Assembly (NCBI RefSeq): GCF_010998615.1
Contig: NZ_JAAEAH010000033.1
Location: 1-64,000 of the forward strand
Direction of reading: 5' to 3'
Length of the DNA: 64,000 nucleotides
Source of the DNA: Myxococcus sp. CA023
Lineage (GTDB): Bacteria; Myxococcota; Myxococcia; Myxococcales; Myxococcaceae
The translations under genes were made by a program, and so were the position numbers. Below, one piece after another: positions 48,701-55,677 of this stretch. Numbering within the stretch: position 1 is the first letter of the stretch; the number at the start of each line of letters is the position of its first letter. The notes under the pieces were generated by a model, which was not told where the DNA came from, made no database searches, and saw only the letters and a program-made list of their open reading frames with translations.

Positions 48701-51700
48701 ACGGACTCGTGCCCAACGCCCTGGGCGCGCAGCGTGCGCGCGGCGCGAAGGCTCAGGGCCTCCAGTTGCGCGTAGGTCCACTGCGCGTCGGCGGAGGCAA
48801 GCGCCAGCCGTTCGGGCGTGTTGCGCGCATGGGCGCTGATGCGCTCAGGCAGGCAGGTGTCCAGGTCGAAAGCCAGCGGCGCGGGACGGGCGTGGCGAAG
48901 CACCAGCGCCTGCTCGTCGGACGACAGCAAGGACAGCCGCGACAGCGGCAGATGCGGTTCGGCCAGCGCCTGGGTGAGCAGACGCTGATAGTGCTCCAAC
49001 ATCCGTCGAGCGGTCTCCGGCTCGAACAGTTCGCCGCTGTAGCGGAGGAAGAGCTCGAAGCTCCCTGCCTGCTCGATGACGCTCAACGCGAGGTCGAACG
49101 GGCTGGCGCGAATGTCGACGGGGACCGGACGCGCATCCAGCCCCGCGAATGCATCCGCGAGCGAACCTTGCACCCGGTGCAGGTCGAACATCACCTGGTA
49201 CAGGGGCGAATGACTGAGGCTGCGCTCTACGCCGAGCGCATGGACCAGTTGCTCGAAGGGCACGTCCTGATGCGAGAGCGCATCCAGCGTGGTGGAGCGG
49301 ACCTGGGCAATGAGCGAAGCGAAGGAGGTGGACGCATCCACCTGCGTGCGCAGAGGCATGGTGTTGGCGAGCAGACCGACGACACCTTCGAGCGAAGGGT
49401 GGGTGCGGCCGGAGACGGGCGTGCCGACGCAGAAGTCGTCCTGCTGGGAGTAGCGGTACAGCAGCGCGGCGAACGCGGCGTAGAGCACCATGAACGGCGT
49501 GGCTTCGTGTTCACGGCAAGCGCGCTGCACAGTGTCCGTCAGCGCGGCAGGCAGTGCCTGGGTCCCCGTGGAGGCGCCCTGGTGCGTGAGGACGGCGGGG
49601 CGCGGCTTGTCGGTGGGAAGCTGGAGAAGCCCCGGCGTGCCGGAGAGCCGCTGCTTCCAGTAGTCGAGCTGGGCCGTGTCGCGCGCATGGACAGGCTCGG
49701 AGCGCTGCCAACTGGCCACGTCCGCGTAGTGCAGCGCCACCGGGGCCAGCGTGGGCGCATGACCCTGCTGGAAGGCGGCATACGCTTCACCCAGCTCGCG
49801 CAGCAGGATGTCCAGCGAGAGACCGTCCACCACCAGGTGATGGAACACGGCCAGCAGCACGTGCCGGTCCGCCCCTACGTCGAGCAGCAGAAAGCGGTAC
49901 AGCGGTCCCTGCTCCAGCGAGAAGGGCCGCCACGACTCCTGCTGAATCCGAAGCTGCAGTGCCTCGGGGGCCGCGCGCAGCGCTTCCATTTGAAGCACAC
50001 GCGCGGGAACGGAGGACACCTCGACGCGCGCCTGGCCCTGCTGTGGCACCACGGTGGTGCGAAGCACGGGATGGCGTTCCAGCAGCCACCGCACCGCCGC
50101 ATCCAGCGCGTCGGCGCTCACCGTCCCGCGAAGCTCGACGGCCTGGGGGATGTGGTAGGCGCCCGAGCCCGGCTGGAGCTGATGGATGAACCAGAGCCGC
50201 TCCTGAGCCTGGGAGAGCGAAGGAGCCGAGTCAGAAGGCGTCGGGGGAGGAAGCGAGGAGACGTCGCGCTGAAGCGAAGCGACTTCCAGCGCGAGGCCCG
50301 CGACGGAAGGGGAGGTGAAGAGGGAGGAGAGGGGGAGTTGAACGCCCAGGGAGTGTCGGACGCGGGCCACCAGCCGGGTGGCGGAGAGCGAATGGCCACC
50401 GAGGTGGAAGAAGCTGGCCTCCCGCTCGATGCGCTCGATGCCGAGGACCTGGCAGAAGAGCTGAGCAAGCAGCTCTTCCAGGGGCCCGCGAGGAGGCCCA
50501 CCTTCGGAGAGGGAAGGGGCCTCGTCGAGAGGAAGCGCGGCGAGGGCCTTGCGGTCGAGCTTGCCGGTGGAGGTGAGCGGAAGCTGGGCCCGAAGGACCC
50601 AGCGAGAGGGAAGCATGAAGGCCGGGAGGAGACGAGCGAGGGCGGCCTGAAGGGAGTGGACGTCGGCGTCGGGAGAAGCGGGGACGACCCAGGCGGCGAG
50701 CCAGGAGTCGGAGGGCCCGCGTCGCTGGACGGTGACAGCGGCGGAGCGGACGCCGGGGAGCGAGGCGAGGGCGGCTTCGACTTCGCCCAATTCGATGCGC
50801 ATGCCGCGCACCTTCACCTGAAGGTCGGCGCGAGAGACGAACTGGAGCACGCCGTCCGGCAACCAGCGCCCCAGGTCTCCCGAGCGGTAGAGGCGTGCGC
50901 CCGGCGTGGCGCTGAAAGGGTGCGGAACGAAGCGCTCGGCGGTGAGGTCCGCGTGTCCCACGTACCCACGGGCCACGCCCAGGCCACCCAGGTACAACTC
51001 GCCCACGACGCCGACCGGAACAGGCTGGAGGGCGTCGTCCAGCACGTACACCTCCATGTTGGCCTTGGGCGTGCCAATGGGGGTGAAGCTGCCTTCGGGG
51101 GCCTCGTTGATGAAGTGGAGGCTGGCGACGTCCGAGCTCTCCGTCGGGCCGTAGGCGTCCGCCATCCGGCAGCCCGGGCAGCGCTCCAGCCAGGTCCGGC
51201 ACAGTGCGGGCGGCACGGGCTCGCCGCCGAGCACCACCCAGCGCATGTCCGGGAAGTCCTGCTCCGGACGAGCGCCCTCCAGGATGGCCTGGAGGACGGA
51301 GGGCACCATCTCCATGACGGTGGCGCGGCCCTGCTCCAGCGCGTCGGCGAGCCGGGGCGGATCCCTCATCACGTCGTCTTCGATGAGGTACGTGGTGCCG
51401 CCACCGGGCAGCGCGCCCAGCATCTGCCAGATGGAGATGTCGAAGCTGAGCGCGGCAATCTGGGCCACGACGTCATACCCGTCCAGGCCCAGCGCCTCGC
51501 GCATGCCCAGCAGGTGGTTGAGCATGCCGCGGTGGTCCACCATGACGCCCTTGGGCGTGCCGGTGGAGCCGGAGGTGAAGAGGACGTAGGCCAGCGAGTC
51601 CGGCGTGGCACGTGGCGACAGCCGCTCCGCGCTCTGCGACTCGAGTCCCTCCAGCGACAGCACCCGAGGCCGCCGGGCTTCGGGCACGCCCGCGAGCACC

Positions 51701-53562
51701 TCCGCCAGCAAGGCCTCGTCCGTGCCCAGCGGAAGCACGAATGGCGCGCGGCTCTCCTCCAGGAGTCGGGCCAGCCGAGCCGCGGGGAGTTGCGCGTCCA
51801 GCGGAAGGTACGCGCCCCCCGCCTTGTGAATCGACATCAGCGCGCGCACGGTGGCTTCGCTGCGGCGCCCGAGCACGGCCACCACGGACTCCAGGCCGAC
51901 ACCCTGGGCCACCAACCGTCGCGCGGCGCGGTTGGTGTGGGCTTCCAGCTCCGCATACGTCCACCGAGCGCTGGAGGACGCCAGGGCCACCTGGTCCGGC
52001 GTGCGCGCGGCCTGGGCGGAGAAGTGCTCGGGGAAGGCGGCTTCCAGCGGGAAGGGCCGGCGCGGCGGGTTCGAATCCGCCAGCACGCGGGCGCGCTCCG
52101 CATCAGGCAGCAGCGACAGCGCATCCACGCGCGTGTCCGGCGCGCGCAGCGCATGCGTGAGGAGCTGGAGATAGTGGCCCAGCATCCGTCGCACCGTGGC
52201 GGCCTCGAAGAGGTCGGTGCTGTAGCGGGCGAACAGCTCGAAGCCGGATGCGCTCTCGAAGAGCGTGACGTGCAGGTCGAACTCGCACGCGCCCGTGTCC
52301 ATGGGGAGGTCGCGGGCCTCCGGGAAGGCGCCTGCCAGGGAATGCTCCACGCGGTACAGGTCGAACATCACCTGGAACAGCGGGGAGTGGCTGAGGCTCC
52401 GCTCCACGCCCAGGGCCTGCACCAACCGCTCGAAAGGAAGGGCCTGGTGGCCCAGCGCATCCAGCGTGGTGGCGCGAACCTGGTCGAGCAGCGCGGTGAA
52501 GGCATCCGCCGCGGTGACGCGCGTGCGCAGCACCACCGTGTTGACGAACAGGCCGACCAGCCCCTCCAGGGACGCGTGCGTGCGCCCGGAGACCGGCGTG
52601 CCGACGCAGAAGTCGTCCTGCCGCGAGTACCGGTACAGCAGCGCCGCGAAGGCCGCGTACAGCGTCATGAACGGCGACACCTGCCGTTCCCGGCTGAAGG
52701 CGCGCAGCGCTCCCGTGAGCGAGGAGGGGAGGGCGATGCGCTCCGTCAGCGCCCCCCGGTCCGACCGCCGGGCGGGCCGAGGCTTGTCGGTGGGCAGCTC
52801 CAACCCCTGCACGGCGCCTTCGAGCTGCCGCTTCCAGAAGGCAATCAGCTCCGGTTCATTCGCGGCGGCGTCGGGCGTGTGCTGCCAGGCGGCGGCATCC
52901 GCGTACTCCAGCGGGAGCGCCGTCAGCGCGGGGACTTCACCACGGGCGTGCGCGGCATGAAGCACACCCAGCTCGCGCATCAACACGTTGATGGACGCGC
53001 CGTCGGTGACGAGGTGGTGGAACACCAGGACCAGCACCTGCCGCTGGCTGGAGAGGTTCAGCAGCCGGAAGCGGTACAGCGGCCCCTGCTCCAGGTCGAA
53101 CGGCCGGGAGGCTTCTTCGCGCAGCCTGCGCGACAGCTGGGCCTCGCTCGCGCCCGTCGCATCCTCCACGTCGAGGACGCGCTCGGGCAGGTCCAGGTAG
53201 CGCACCTGGGGACGGCCGCCCTCGGCGGGGAAGCGGGCTCGCAGCAGGGGATGGCGCGACAGCAGGGCTCGCAGCGCCGCGTCGAGCGCGCCTGCGTCCA
53301 CCGGGGACTCCAGCATCGCGGCCCATGGCACCACGTAGGTCGCGGTGTCCGGGCGGAGCTGGTGCAGGAACCACATACGCTCCTGCGCGGGCGACAGCAC
53401 GTCGGTCGTCCCCGCCGGGCGGCGCGAGGGGCCCACCACGTTCCGTTGTGGCGAGGAGGGCGCGGCGCTCCCCGTGCTGGGGTTCTTGCGCTGCTCCAGC
53501 AACTTGCGCAGTTGCTCGCGCTTCGCAGCGGCGAGGGAGTCGGAGTCGGATCGCGAGGTCAT
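36748..53562 (-). CDS. Five-module nonribosomal peptide synthetase with thioesterase
   Basis: A 5604-residue NRPS. Domain order (approximate residues): C1 55-490, A1 507-1000, T1 Ser 1057; C2 1113-1545, A2 1567-2060, T2 Ser 2116; C3 2173-2610, A3 2634-3110, T3 Ser 3161; C4 3220-3650, A4 3672-4165, T4 Ser 4217; C5 4278-4715, A5 4738-5230, T5 Ser 5291 (GGDSIL); TE 5356-5604 with GYSFGG (Ser about 5425). The N-terminal AAKREQLRKLLEQR helix may be a docking element. Specificity residues I read: A1 DIWEVGADVK, A2 DIWELIADTK, A3 DIEVVGTINK, A4 DLTKVGEVGK (nine of ten match the Asn code), A5 DAESAGVITK (partly Lys-like). C1 at the N-terminus implies an acyl or starter-linked donor. No epimerisation domain or MbtH gene was seen. 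Starts 28 bp after the outer-membrane gene. Confidence 0.95.
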   Translation of the reverse strand: MTSRSDSDSLAAAKREQLRKLLEQRKNPSTGSAAPSSPQRNVVGPSRRPAGTTDVLSPAQERMWFLHQLRPDTATYVVPWAAMLESPVDAGALDAALRALLSRHPLLRARFPAEGGRPQVRYLDLPERVLDVEDATGASEAQLSRRLREEASRPFDLEQGPLYRFRLLNLSSQRQVLVLVFHHLVTDGASINVLMRELGVLHAAHARGEVPALTALPLEYADAAAWQHTPDAAANEPELIAFWKRQLEGAVQGLELPTDKPRPARRSDRGALTERIALPSSLTGALRAFSRERQVSPFMTLYAAFAALLYRYSRQDDFCVGTPVSGRTHASLEGLVGLFVNTVVLRTRVTAADAFTALLDQVRATTLDALGHQALPFERLVQALGVERSLSHSPLFQVMFDLYRVEHSLAGAFPEARDLPMDTGACEFDLHVTLFESASGFELFARYSTDLFEAATVRRMLGHYLQLLTHALRAPDTRVDALSLLPDAERARVLADSNPPRRPFPLEAAFPEHFSAQAARTPDQVALASSSARWTYAELEAHTNRAARRLVAQGVGLESVVAVLGRRSEATVRALMSIHKAGGAYLPLDAQLPAARLARLLEESRAPFVLPLGTDEALLAEVLAGVPEARRPRVLSLEGLESQSAERLSPRATPDSLAYVLFTSGSTGTPKGVMVDHRGMLNHLLGMREALGLDGYDVVAQIAALSFDISIWQMLGALPGGGTTYLIEDDVMRDPPRLADALEQGRATVMEMVPSVLQAILEGARPEQDFPDMRWVVLGGEPVPPALCRTWLERCPGCRMADAYGPTESSDVASLHFINEAPEGSFTPIGTPKANMEVYVLDDALQPVPVGVVGELYLGGLGVARGYVGHADLTAERFVPHPFSATPGARLYRSGDLGRWLPDGVLQFVSRADLQVKVRGMRIELGEVEAALASLPGVRSAAVTVQRRGPSDSWLAAWVVPASPDADVHSLQAALARLLPAFMLPSRWVLRAQLPLTSTGKLDRKALAALPLDEAPSLSEGGPPRGPLEELLAQLFCQVLGIERIEREASFFHLGGHSLSATRLVARVRHSLGVQLPLSSLFTSPSVAGLALEVASLQRDVSSLPPPTPSDSAPSLSQAQERLWFIHQLQPGSGAYHIPQAVELRGTVSADALDAAVRWLLERHPVLRTTVVPQQGQARVEVSSVPARVLQMEALRAAPEALQLRIQQESWRPFSLEQGPLYRFLLLDVGADRHVLLAVFHHLVVDGLSLDILLRELGEAYAAFQQGHAPTLAPVALHYADVASWQRSEPVHARDTAQLDYWKQRLSGTPGLLQLPTDKPRPAVLTHQGASTGTQALPAALTDTVQRACREHEATPFMVLYAAFAALLYRYSQQDDFCVGTPVSGRTHPSLEGVVGLLANTMPLRTQVDASTSFASLIAQVRSTTLDALSHQDVPFEQLVHALGVERSLSHSPLYQVMFDLHRVQGSLADAFAGLDARPVPVDIRASPFDLALSVIEQAGSFELFLRYSGELFEPETARRMLEHYQRLLTQALAEPHLPLSRLSLLSSDEQALVLRHARPAPLAFDLDTCLPERISAHARNTPERLALASADAQWTYAQLEALSLRAARTLRAQGVGHESVVAVLGRRSEATVRALLSLHKAGAAYLPLDAQLPAARLARLLLESRAPFVLPLGPVEAMLTEVLAEIPLEHRPRVLTLQNLDAESDAPLPSFTTPDSLAYVLFTSGSTGTPKGVMVDHRGMLNHLLGMQHSLQLGASDVLAQTAPLSFDISIWQMLGALAAGGTTSVVDDDVVREPARLTAALQQAGATTVELVPSLLQALLEEPGEAPLPALRQMLTIGEALPPSTCRAWFERHPGLPLVNAYGPAECADTATLWRMHAPPASASTPIGTPKANMEVYVLDDALQPLPPGVPGELYIGGTGVGRGYVGRADLTAERFIPHPFSTMPGARLYRTGDRGRWNADGTLGFLGRVDFQVKVRGMRIELGEVEAALASLPGVRSAAVTVQRRGPSDSWLAAWVVPASPDADVHSLQAALARLLPAFMLPSRWVLRAQLPLTSTGKLDRKALAALPLDEAPSLSEGGPPRGPLEELLAQLFCQVLGIERIEREASFFHLGGHSLSATRLVARVRHSLGVQLPLSSLFTSPSVAGLALEVASLQRDASSLPPPTPSDSAPSLSQAQERLWFIHQLQPDSGAHVVGQAAEWTGSVDVAALDAAARWLLERHPVLRTTVSSRQGQPQASVSPVPASVLQVEPLAPGADVQARQARRLTEEGNRPFDVEHGPLYRFLLLEAEQARHVLVVVFHHLVSDALSAGLLMRELGEAYAAFQQGHAPTLVPVALHYTNVAAWQRSDPVRARDMAQLDYWKQRLSDAPELLQLPSDKPRPAVLTHRGDNTGYHPLPSALSESLRALCRQQQVTPFMVLYAAFAALLYRYSQQDDFCVGTPVSGRTHPSLEGVVGLLANTVPLRTQVDASTSFASLLAQVRATTLDALSHQDVPFEQLVRAVGVERSPGHAPLVQVMFDLHRTELSAASGFHALGARRVPIETWTCEVDLFLTAIEVGEGFEVYFQYSTDLFEPGTVERLRNHYVQLLAHAVAAPRTSVGELPLLSATEREQVLQGFNATERPFDSEGTIVSLIEAQVARTPDAPAVVAPEGTLTFRELHARASRLAAHLCAAGAGPEAVVGLCLERSLDAVVSLVAIFISGAGCLPLEASHPPARRAALLRQARARLVVSRPGLFAGVEPGVPLVSPDVRGDVVAVPRPPRAEHLAYLLYTSGSTGEPKGVELTHRNVVHCFAAFDTYYATQPGDCWASSGSLSFDIHLEELLFSITRGARTVLREVGPLGLGRDILGHGITHVVITPSSLATALEEPGAAEAFRSLKVLVTGGEVLPDPLVRQLALTHTRLVNTYGPTETSINVAAEITLPDRPVRLGRPLDRCRLYVLDANGAPVPPGVPGELYIGGTCLGRGYRDRPDLTAERFIPDAFSGREGGRLYRTGDRVRWNGDGSLGFLGRTDFQVKVRGVRVELEEVEAALLRQPGVRQASVVVRGTQRDARLEAFLVLEGTAAGVESRLREGLSRALPEALVPSRFTVMTALPMTTSGKVDRKALAALPLPDIEPEAAPEARPRGAVEELLALLFCQVLGLPQVRREDDFFHIGGHSLAATRLVARVRQAFDVEFPLQAFFTEPTVAGLARELETRRDGAAPLPAPVPRPADAALVLSPTQERLWFVQQLHPGTSAYHLAEAVELDGPLDAAAMEDALRWLVTRHPVLRLAVPARDGLPAPVLCPVPPRVLEVEEAPSAAQWARDAVHASFDLARGPLYRFRLLRTAPEQHVLLLAFHHLAVDGLSLDVLVRELGEAYAAFHQRRTPTLPTPRLEHADIAAWLRTPPARERDEAQLTYWKQKLEGVPGLLRLTPDKPRPASPLLTGAITQGHALSADTVRALQSFCREHQATPYMVLLSAFSALLHRYSGQEDFCVGTPVSGRTHPALEGVVGLMLNTVALRTPVAPDASFTSLVAGVRATTLEALAHQDVPLDRVVQALGVERSAGHSPLFQVMFDLVRADRTLADAFPGLRARPLQPELLTSPFDLSLWVAESSTGYTLALRYGTELFEAATAQRLMGHYVRLLQHALEAPDTAVSALELLPASERVHLLRTWNDTGADFPREHTVHALFEAQAARAPDAPAVLHDGDVMTYGQLDARANQLARHLRRMGVRSQTLVGLCLRRSVDMVVAVLGVLKAGGAYVPMDASQPPARLSFLLDDTGAPVLVTEDAVADTLPVSQALVLCLDSEWERTAGRESDAPLEAVSSAEDLAYLIYTSGSTGRPKGVMVEHQGVVNYLHWARKAYAVDDGAGAPVHSSLAFDLTVTSLLLPLTAGRPVTLVPEEDGVEGLAAALRTGADFSLVKLTPAHLQMLAAQLSPEARTGRTRAFVIGGEALTSATVEPWRQHAPGTRLINEYGPTETVVGCCVHTVEADTPVEGAVPIGRPIANTRLYVLDAALRPVPAGIPGELYIGGAGVARGYWRRPELTAERFVPDPFSSVPGARMYRTGDRVRLRPSDVLEYLGRVDFQVKVRGHRVEPGEVEAALIELPGVAAAVVVLREDGTTGPRLVGYVTGHDAMPETEPLRASLAQRLPAHMVPSALVALARLPLTANGKVDREALPAPEAPVASDEDFVSPSTPTEHALAQLWEELLGVQRVGARDDFFELGGHSLLSVQLASRVRERLGVELPVATLFATPTLAALAARIDASPKVAERVESMPQTRPERIPASLVQERLWYAMQLPEAPPFVVVAALVLDGTLDVACLETALEAVLECNATLRTTFRLEHGAVFTREHPVTQPVLVQTDLSHLSAAEALDAARAIATRHDREPFAVDQGPLYRFELARLDASGTRHVLVASMSHLVNDGIGMGAFLEELAQAWAGTTAHARTTPLMPPAARTYADFALWQRSPEHLLEVDAAVASWKAALAHAPSVLDLPLDFPRRAPALNANMRPEPLSLSSEAMTALHALARREGVSPFTAVLALMQLWLHRLSAQPHVVVASPFSGRVLPGAERQVGYFANVLPLCTEVAGTSSFRALLRRAWDVVGHATANQEVPFKRIADAVQPDAPRTAPPLAQALLLLDSPASLSFNGLGTTYLDGESIFPAYDVVLHLIERPEGGTLGFLATDSALFTSATAQRMARAFEQLLTEAVRTPDAPLARLSLLSSKQRAQVLATLDGGPQDIPEGACIHTLFEAQVRRSPQAPAVAHGDSTWSYAELNARANALAARLLSRGMQPEERVGVVMEPSNQGMAALLGILKAGGTYVPLDAGWPEPRKRSVLTRSGVQRLWVDAEALEAHAGLVPDVEVPPQPAHIAEDLEPGPRHVAASQVAYIVFTSGSTGEPKGVMVEHRSVVNHNVALAARFGLRPGDRMLQFAPLSFDAAAEDLYPPLVVGATVVMRSGLVPAHVMTPYLEETDITLISLPPTYIEEWIRQMESHGQRVPARLRLLAPGGDVLKRETYEAWVRVGGGHAPWLNVYGPTECTITSATCDIPGADGLGTDATFPIGRPISRVRIHLLDEHLEPVLPGLPGRVYIGGAAPARGYLGAPDMTAERFIPDPFATEPGARMYHTGDLARMLPDGRLRFLGRADHQIKIRGFRVELAEIEACLRQFPGVEEAVVLARAGGSGQMQLQAFLQAPPKHVRADALREHVAARLPSYMVPAALVVLEALPINANGKVDRQALPDLSAQPAVAPAQETPGEHLETPFRTTLEMAMERLWREVLGRTDVSASDDFFQVGGDSILAMRLLSRLEEELSVPVPLATLFQYPVFRETADAVHELLAEGPPRSSVVSLSSKQTPKSAPPFFMFHPADGELHYYRNLTPLLEPGLRCYGVQAPETQSKHGHATFDARIAAYVRDIQEVQPHGPYRFAGYSFGGYPALGVAAALEAQGETVELLALVDALPAVEGPQGSAEDPVRSMAEEFGVLDAALEAELAPLDDAARWERVTALGRELGMLAPHSRAADLRRIWHVLGEVLVPQVVGWKVPSVRARVQLFTSAPSRALHGDTLGWERHLTREQLDVVPLPSSHFGTLQQPCVQELANHLLEVLKRQGG
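47082..47601. repeat. Module 2 copy of a 520-bp identical block within the NRPS gene
   Basis: By direct reading this block is identical to 50262-50781, exactly 3180 bp away in the same orientation. It encodes the A2 C-terminal subdomain from just after core motif A8 through T2 to the C3 linker (residues about 1987-2160). Homology continues at lower identity on the 46990 side. Confidence 0.85.
50262..50781. repeat. Module 1 copy of a 520-bp identical block within the NRPS gene
   Basis: Direct-repeat partner of 47082-47601. It encodes the A1 C-terminal subdomain, T1 and the linker to C2 (residues about 927-1100). Divergence begins abruptly at 50782 toward the A1 core, where A1 and A2 specificity differ. 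Confidence 0.85.
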
Positions 53563-53590
53563 GAAGTCGGATTCCGGAAGGCCCGGTGGG

Positions 53591-55546
53591 CTAGATGCGA
53601 ACGTAGAGGCTCACGCCCGCGCGGAAGACGCCCAGCCCCGAACCGGAAACGGTGGGGTCCGCGGGGAGGCTCTCGAAGCGGAACTCGCTGCCACGTTCGC
53701 CGTAGGGCACCTCGACGAAGGTCTGGACGAAGATGTCCCGGATGTCGAAGGGCGAGGAGTTGAAGGCCAGCCGTGACAGGTACGACGCATCCTGCACGTT
53801 GGCGATGGTGGTGAAGATGAGCGACATCTGGGACACGCCGCGCCGGCCGATGTTGACCTGCCCCAGGGCGTAGTAGCGGCCATGGAAGAGCGGCCGGAAG
53901 TCCCCCTGCGAACTCAGCCAGGGCAGGAAGGCGCGGTCGTCGTAGCCCAGCGGGTTGTGGAAGCCCTCCACCCGGATGACGGCGCGGTAGAGCTCGGCGA
54001 AGTTGAACGTGGCCGAAACGCCCGCGCTGACCAGCAGCTTGCGTCCCTCCAGCGTGCGCTCCACGAAGCTGTCGCCATCGCGGGCCCAGAGCCGCGTGTT
54101 GCCGTCGCCCACCCAGGCCACCTCGGCGTTGAAGTCCAGCAGGCCCAGCGCCATCGTCGCGTCCAGGCCGTACCGGGGCCGGCGCGACTGGTCGAACACC
54201 GCCGTCGCGGCGATTTCGCCCGTGCCCACCGCCATCTCCGCGCGCACGCCACCGCCGTAGCGCACCCGCCGGAGGTCCTCGCTGACGTCCTCCACGTTGG
54301 CGGTACCCAGGAGCGACAGGTTGGCGGCCATGGCCTCCCACGGCACCGTGAGGCGGACCATGTCGACGCCCGTGCGCAGGTCGAAGATGTTGAGCGGATC
54401 CGGGTTGGGCGCCTGCAGGAAGTCGGTCGGGTTCCAGATTTGCGAGCTGCCCCAGCGAATCTCCTGGCGCCCGGCGGTGACGAACAGCCGCTGGGCGACG
54501 TCGAACTTCAGCCACATCTGGCCCAGCACGGCGGCGGGTCCGTTCGCCTCCGTGGACAGCGGGTCATACGCCAGCCGCCCCATCATGAAGCCGCGCACGT
54601 GCTTCGACGGCGTCGCGTCCAGGTAGATGTCCGCGAGCGCGGGCAGGACGGGCTGGTACGACGTCTTCCCCTGGGAGCGCAGCCCCGTCAGCTCCGCTCG
54701 CTGGAAGTAGATGCCGCCCACCGCGAGCACGTCCTGCTGACGCTCCTGCGCCGTCTCATGCCAGGGGTCCGCGGCCTCGCCCTCCGGGCCCTGCCAGCCC
54801 TCCACGATGGCGCCCGATGTACCGGCCGGCCGAGGCGCGGGAGCGGGAGCGGGAGCGTCCAGCAGGTCCTCGAAACCGTCAGGCGCACCGGCCCCGCTCG
54901 GGTCCACGGCGGCGGTGGCGAGCCCGGAGGCGGAGTCCGTGTCGGGCGGCAGCGTCCCCGTGGCGGGCGCCGCCCTCGGGACATCGAGCGCCGCCGCCGC
55001 GGCCGGCACGGTGGTGCCTTCACTCCCGGCCGAAGCCATGGAGCCGCGTGCCGGGGGCGGGCTCGCGGAGGCCAGGGGCTCGGTGTAGCGCATCGACTTC
55101 ACGCGCCGCTGCTTGTCGAGGAGCACGCTCAGCCCGCGCGCGCGGTAGTGCCACCAGCGCTGGCGCGCGGGCGCGGCTTCCTCCTCGTGACAGTCCGGGC
55201 TGCCCTCGGATGCCTTCGCCGCGCCACACGCGGGGCCGTACAGCGCGACGAGCCCCGCCTGCGTCGGCGGCTTCGTGGGCACCACCTCGATGCGGCGCAG
55301 CACGCCCTGCCGGGCGTCGAAGTGGAAGCGCGTGCTCCGCGTGCCTCCCGGCGCGGCCTTGCGCTGGTACGTCAGCACCACCGCGCCGTCCTCGTGGACC
55401 TGCCGGGTGGGCGGGCCAAACGAGAGCAGGACCTGCTGGAGCGTCGTCGTGCCCGGCTCCGTACCGTTCCAGGGCTCGGCGGACGCGGCAAGACTCCAGA
55501 GCAGGATGGCCGCGGCCAGGGCTCGAACGGGCAAGGGGGGCATCAT
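53591..55546 (-). CDS. Porin-like outer-membrane protein with N-terminal extension, co-transcribed with the NRPS
   Basis: A 651-residue exported protein starting at MMPPLPVRAL (an adjacent ATG at 55543 is equally possible). The signal peptide ends near WSLAASAEPW. Residues about 25-150 form a small domain reminiscent of SmpA-type modules (TTTLQQVLLSFGPPTRQVHEDG). A Pro/Ala-rich linker (about 155-260) follows. The C-terminal 380 residues have alternating beta strands, GRQEIRWGSSQIWNPTDF (resembling DUF1302-type porins) and a final strand GLGVFRAGVSLYVRI, suggesting an outer-membrane barrel. It precedes the NRPS by 28 bp on the same strand. With the LolA-like and FtsX proteins it could form a product-export path. 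Barrel fold is inferred. Confidence 0.72.
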   Translation of the reverse strand: MMPPLPVRALAAAILLWSLAASAEPWNGTEPGTTTLQQVLLSFGPPTRQVHEDGAVVLTYQRKAAPGGTRSTRFHFDARQGVLRRIEVVPTKPPTQAGLVALYGPACGAAKASEGSPDCHEEEAAPARQRWWHYRARGLSVLLDKQRRVKSMRYTEPLASASPPPARGSMASAGSEGTTVPAAAAALDVPRAAPATGTLPPDTDSASGLATAAVDPSGAGAPDGFEDLLDAPAPAPAPRPAGTSGAIVEGWQGPEGEAADPWHETAQERQQDVLAVGGIYFQRAELTGLRSQGKTSYQPVLPALADIYLDATPSKHVRGFMMGRLAYDPLSTEANGPAAVLGQMWLKFDVAQRLFVTAGRQEIRWGSSQIWNPTDFLQAPNPDPLNIFDLRTGVDMVRLTVPWEAMAANLSLLGTANVEDVSEDLRRVRYGGGVRAEMAVGTGEIAATAVFDQSRRPRYGLDATMALGLLDFNAEVAWVGDGNTRLWARDGDSFVERTLEGRKLLVSAGVSATFNFAELYRAVIRVEGFHNPLGYDDRAFLPWLSSQGDFRPLFHGRYYALGQVNIGRRGVSQMSLIFTTIANVQDASYLSRLAFNSSPFDIRDIFVQTFVEVPYGERGSEFRFESLPADPTVSGSGLGVFRAGVSLYVRI

Positions 55547-55587
55547 CACAGGGGCCCCCAGAGCGTATACGAGTCTCAATCAGCGAT

Positions 55588-55656
55588 ACATATGTCGAAA
55601 AATTCTTAAGAAAAGGGACTCCGGATTGACAGGCCCCCCAGACAGCCGGACACAAT
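55588..55656. promoter_or_regulatory. AT-rich divergent promoter region
   Basis: The 141-bp gap between the outer-membrane/NRPS operon and the peptide/Rieske operon is unusually AT-rich for this DNA. It holds two palindromes, ACATATGT (55588-55595) and TTCTTAAGAA (55603-55612), which could be operators. Toward the peptide gene there is a consensus -35 TTGACA (55626-55631) and a CACAAT -10-like box (55651-55656) with 19-bp spacing, slightly long for sigma-70. Confidence 0.5.
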
Positions 55657-55677
55657 CGCGCCCCCACCCCCCGATTC

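Noticed and set aside
47998..53763. A 1921-codon open frame antisense to the NRPS
   Set aside because: It lies opposite strong NRPS domains, is Arg/His/Gln/Gly-rich and repeats with the same 3180-bp period as the NRPS modules, so it is a mirror of the real gene.
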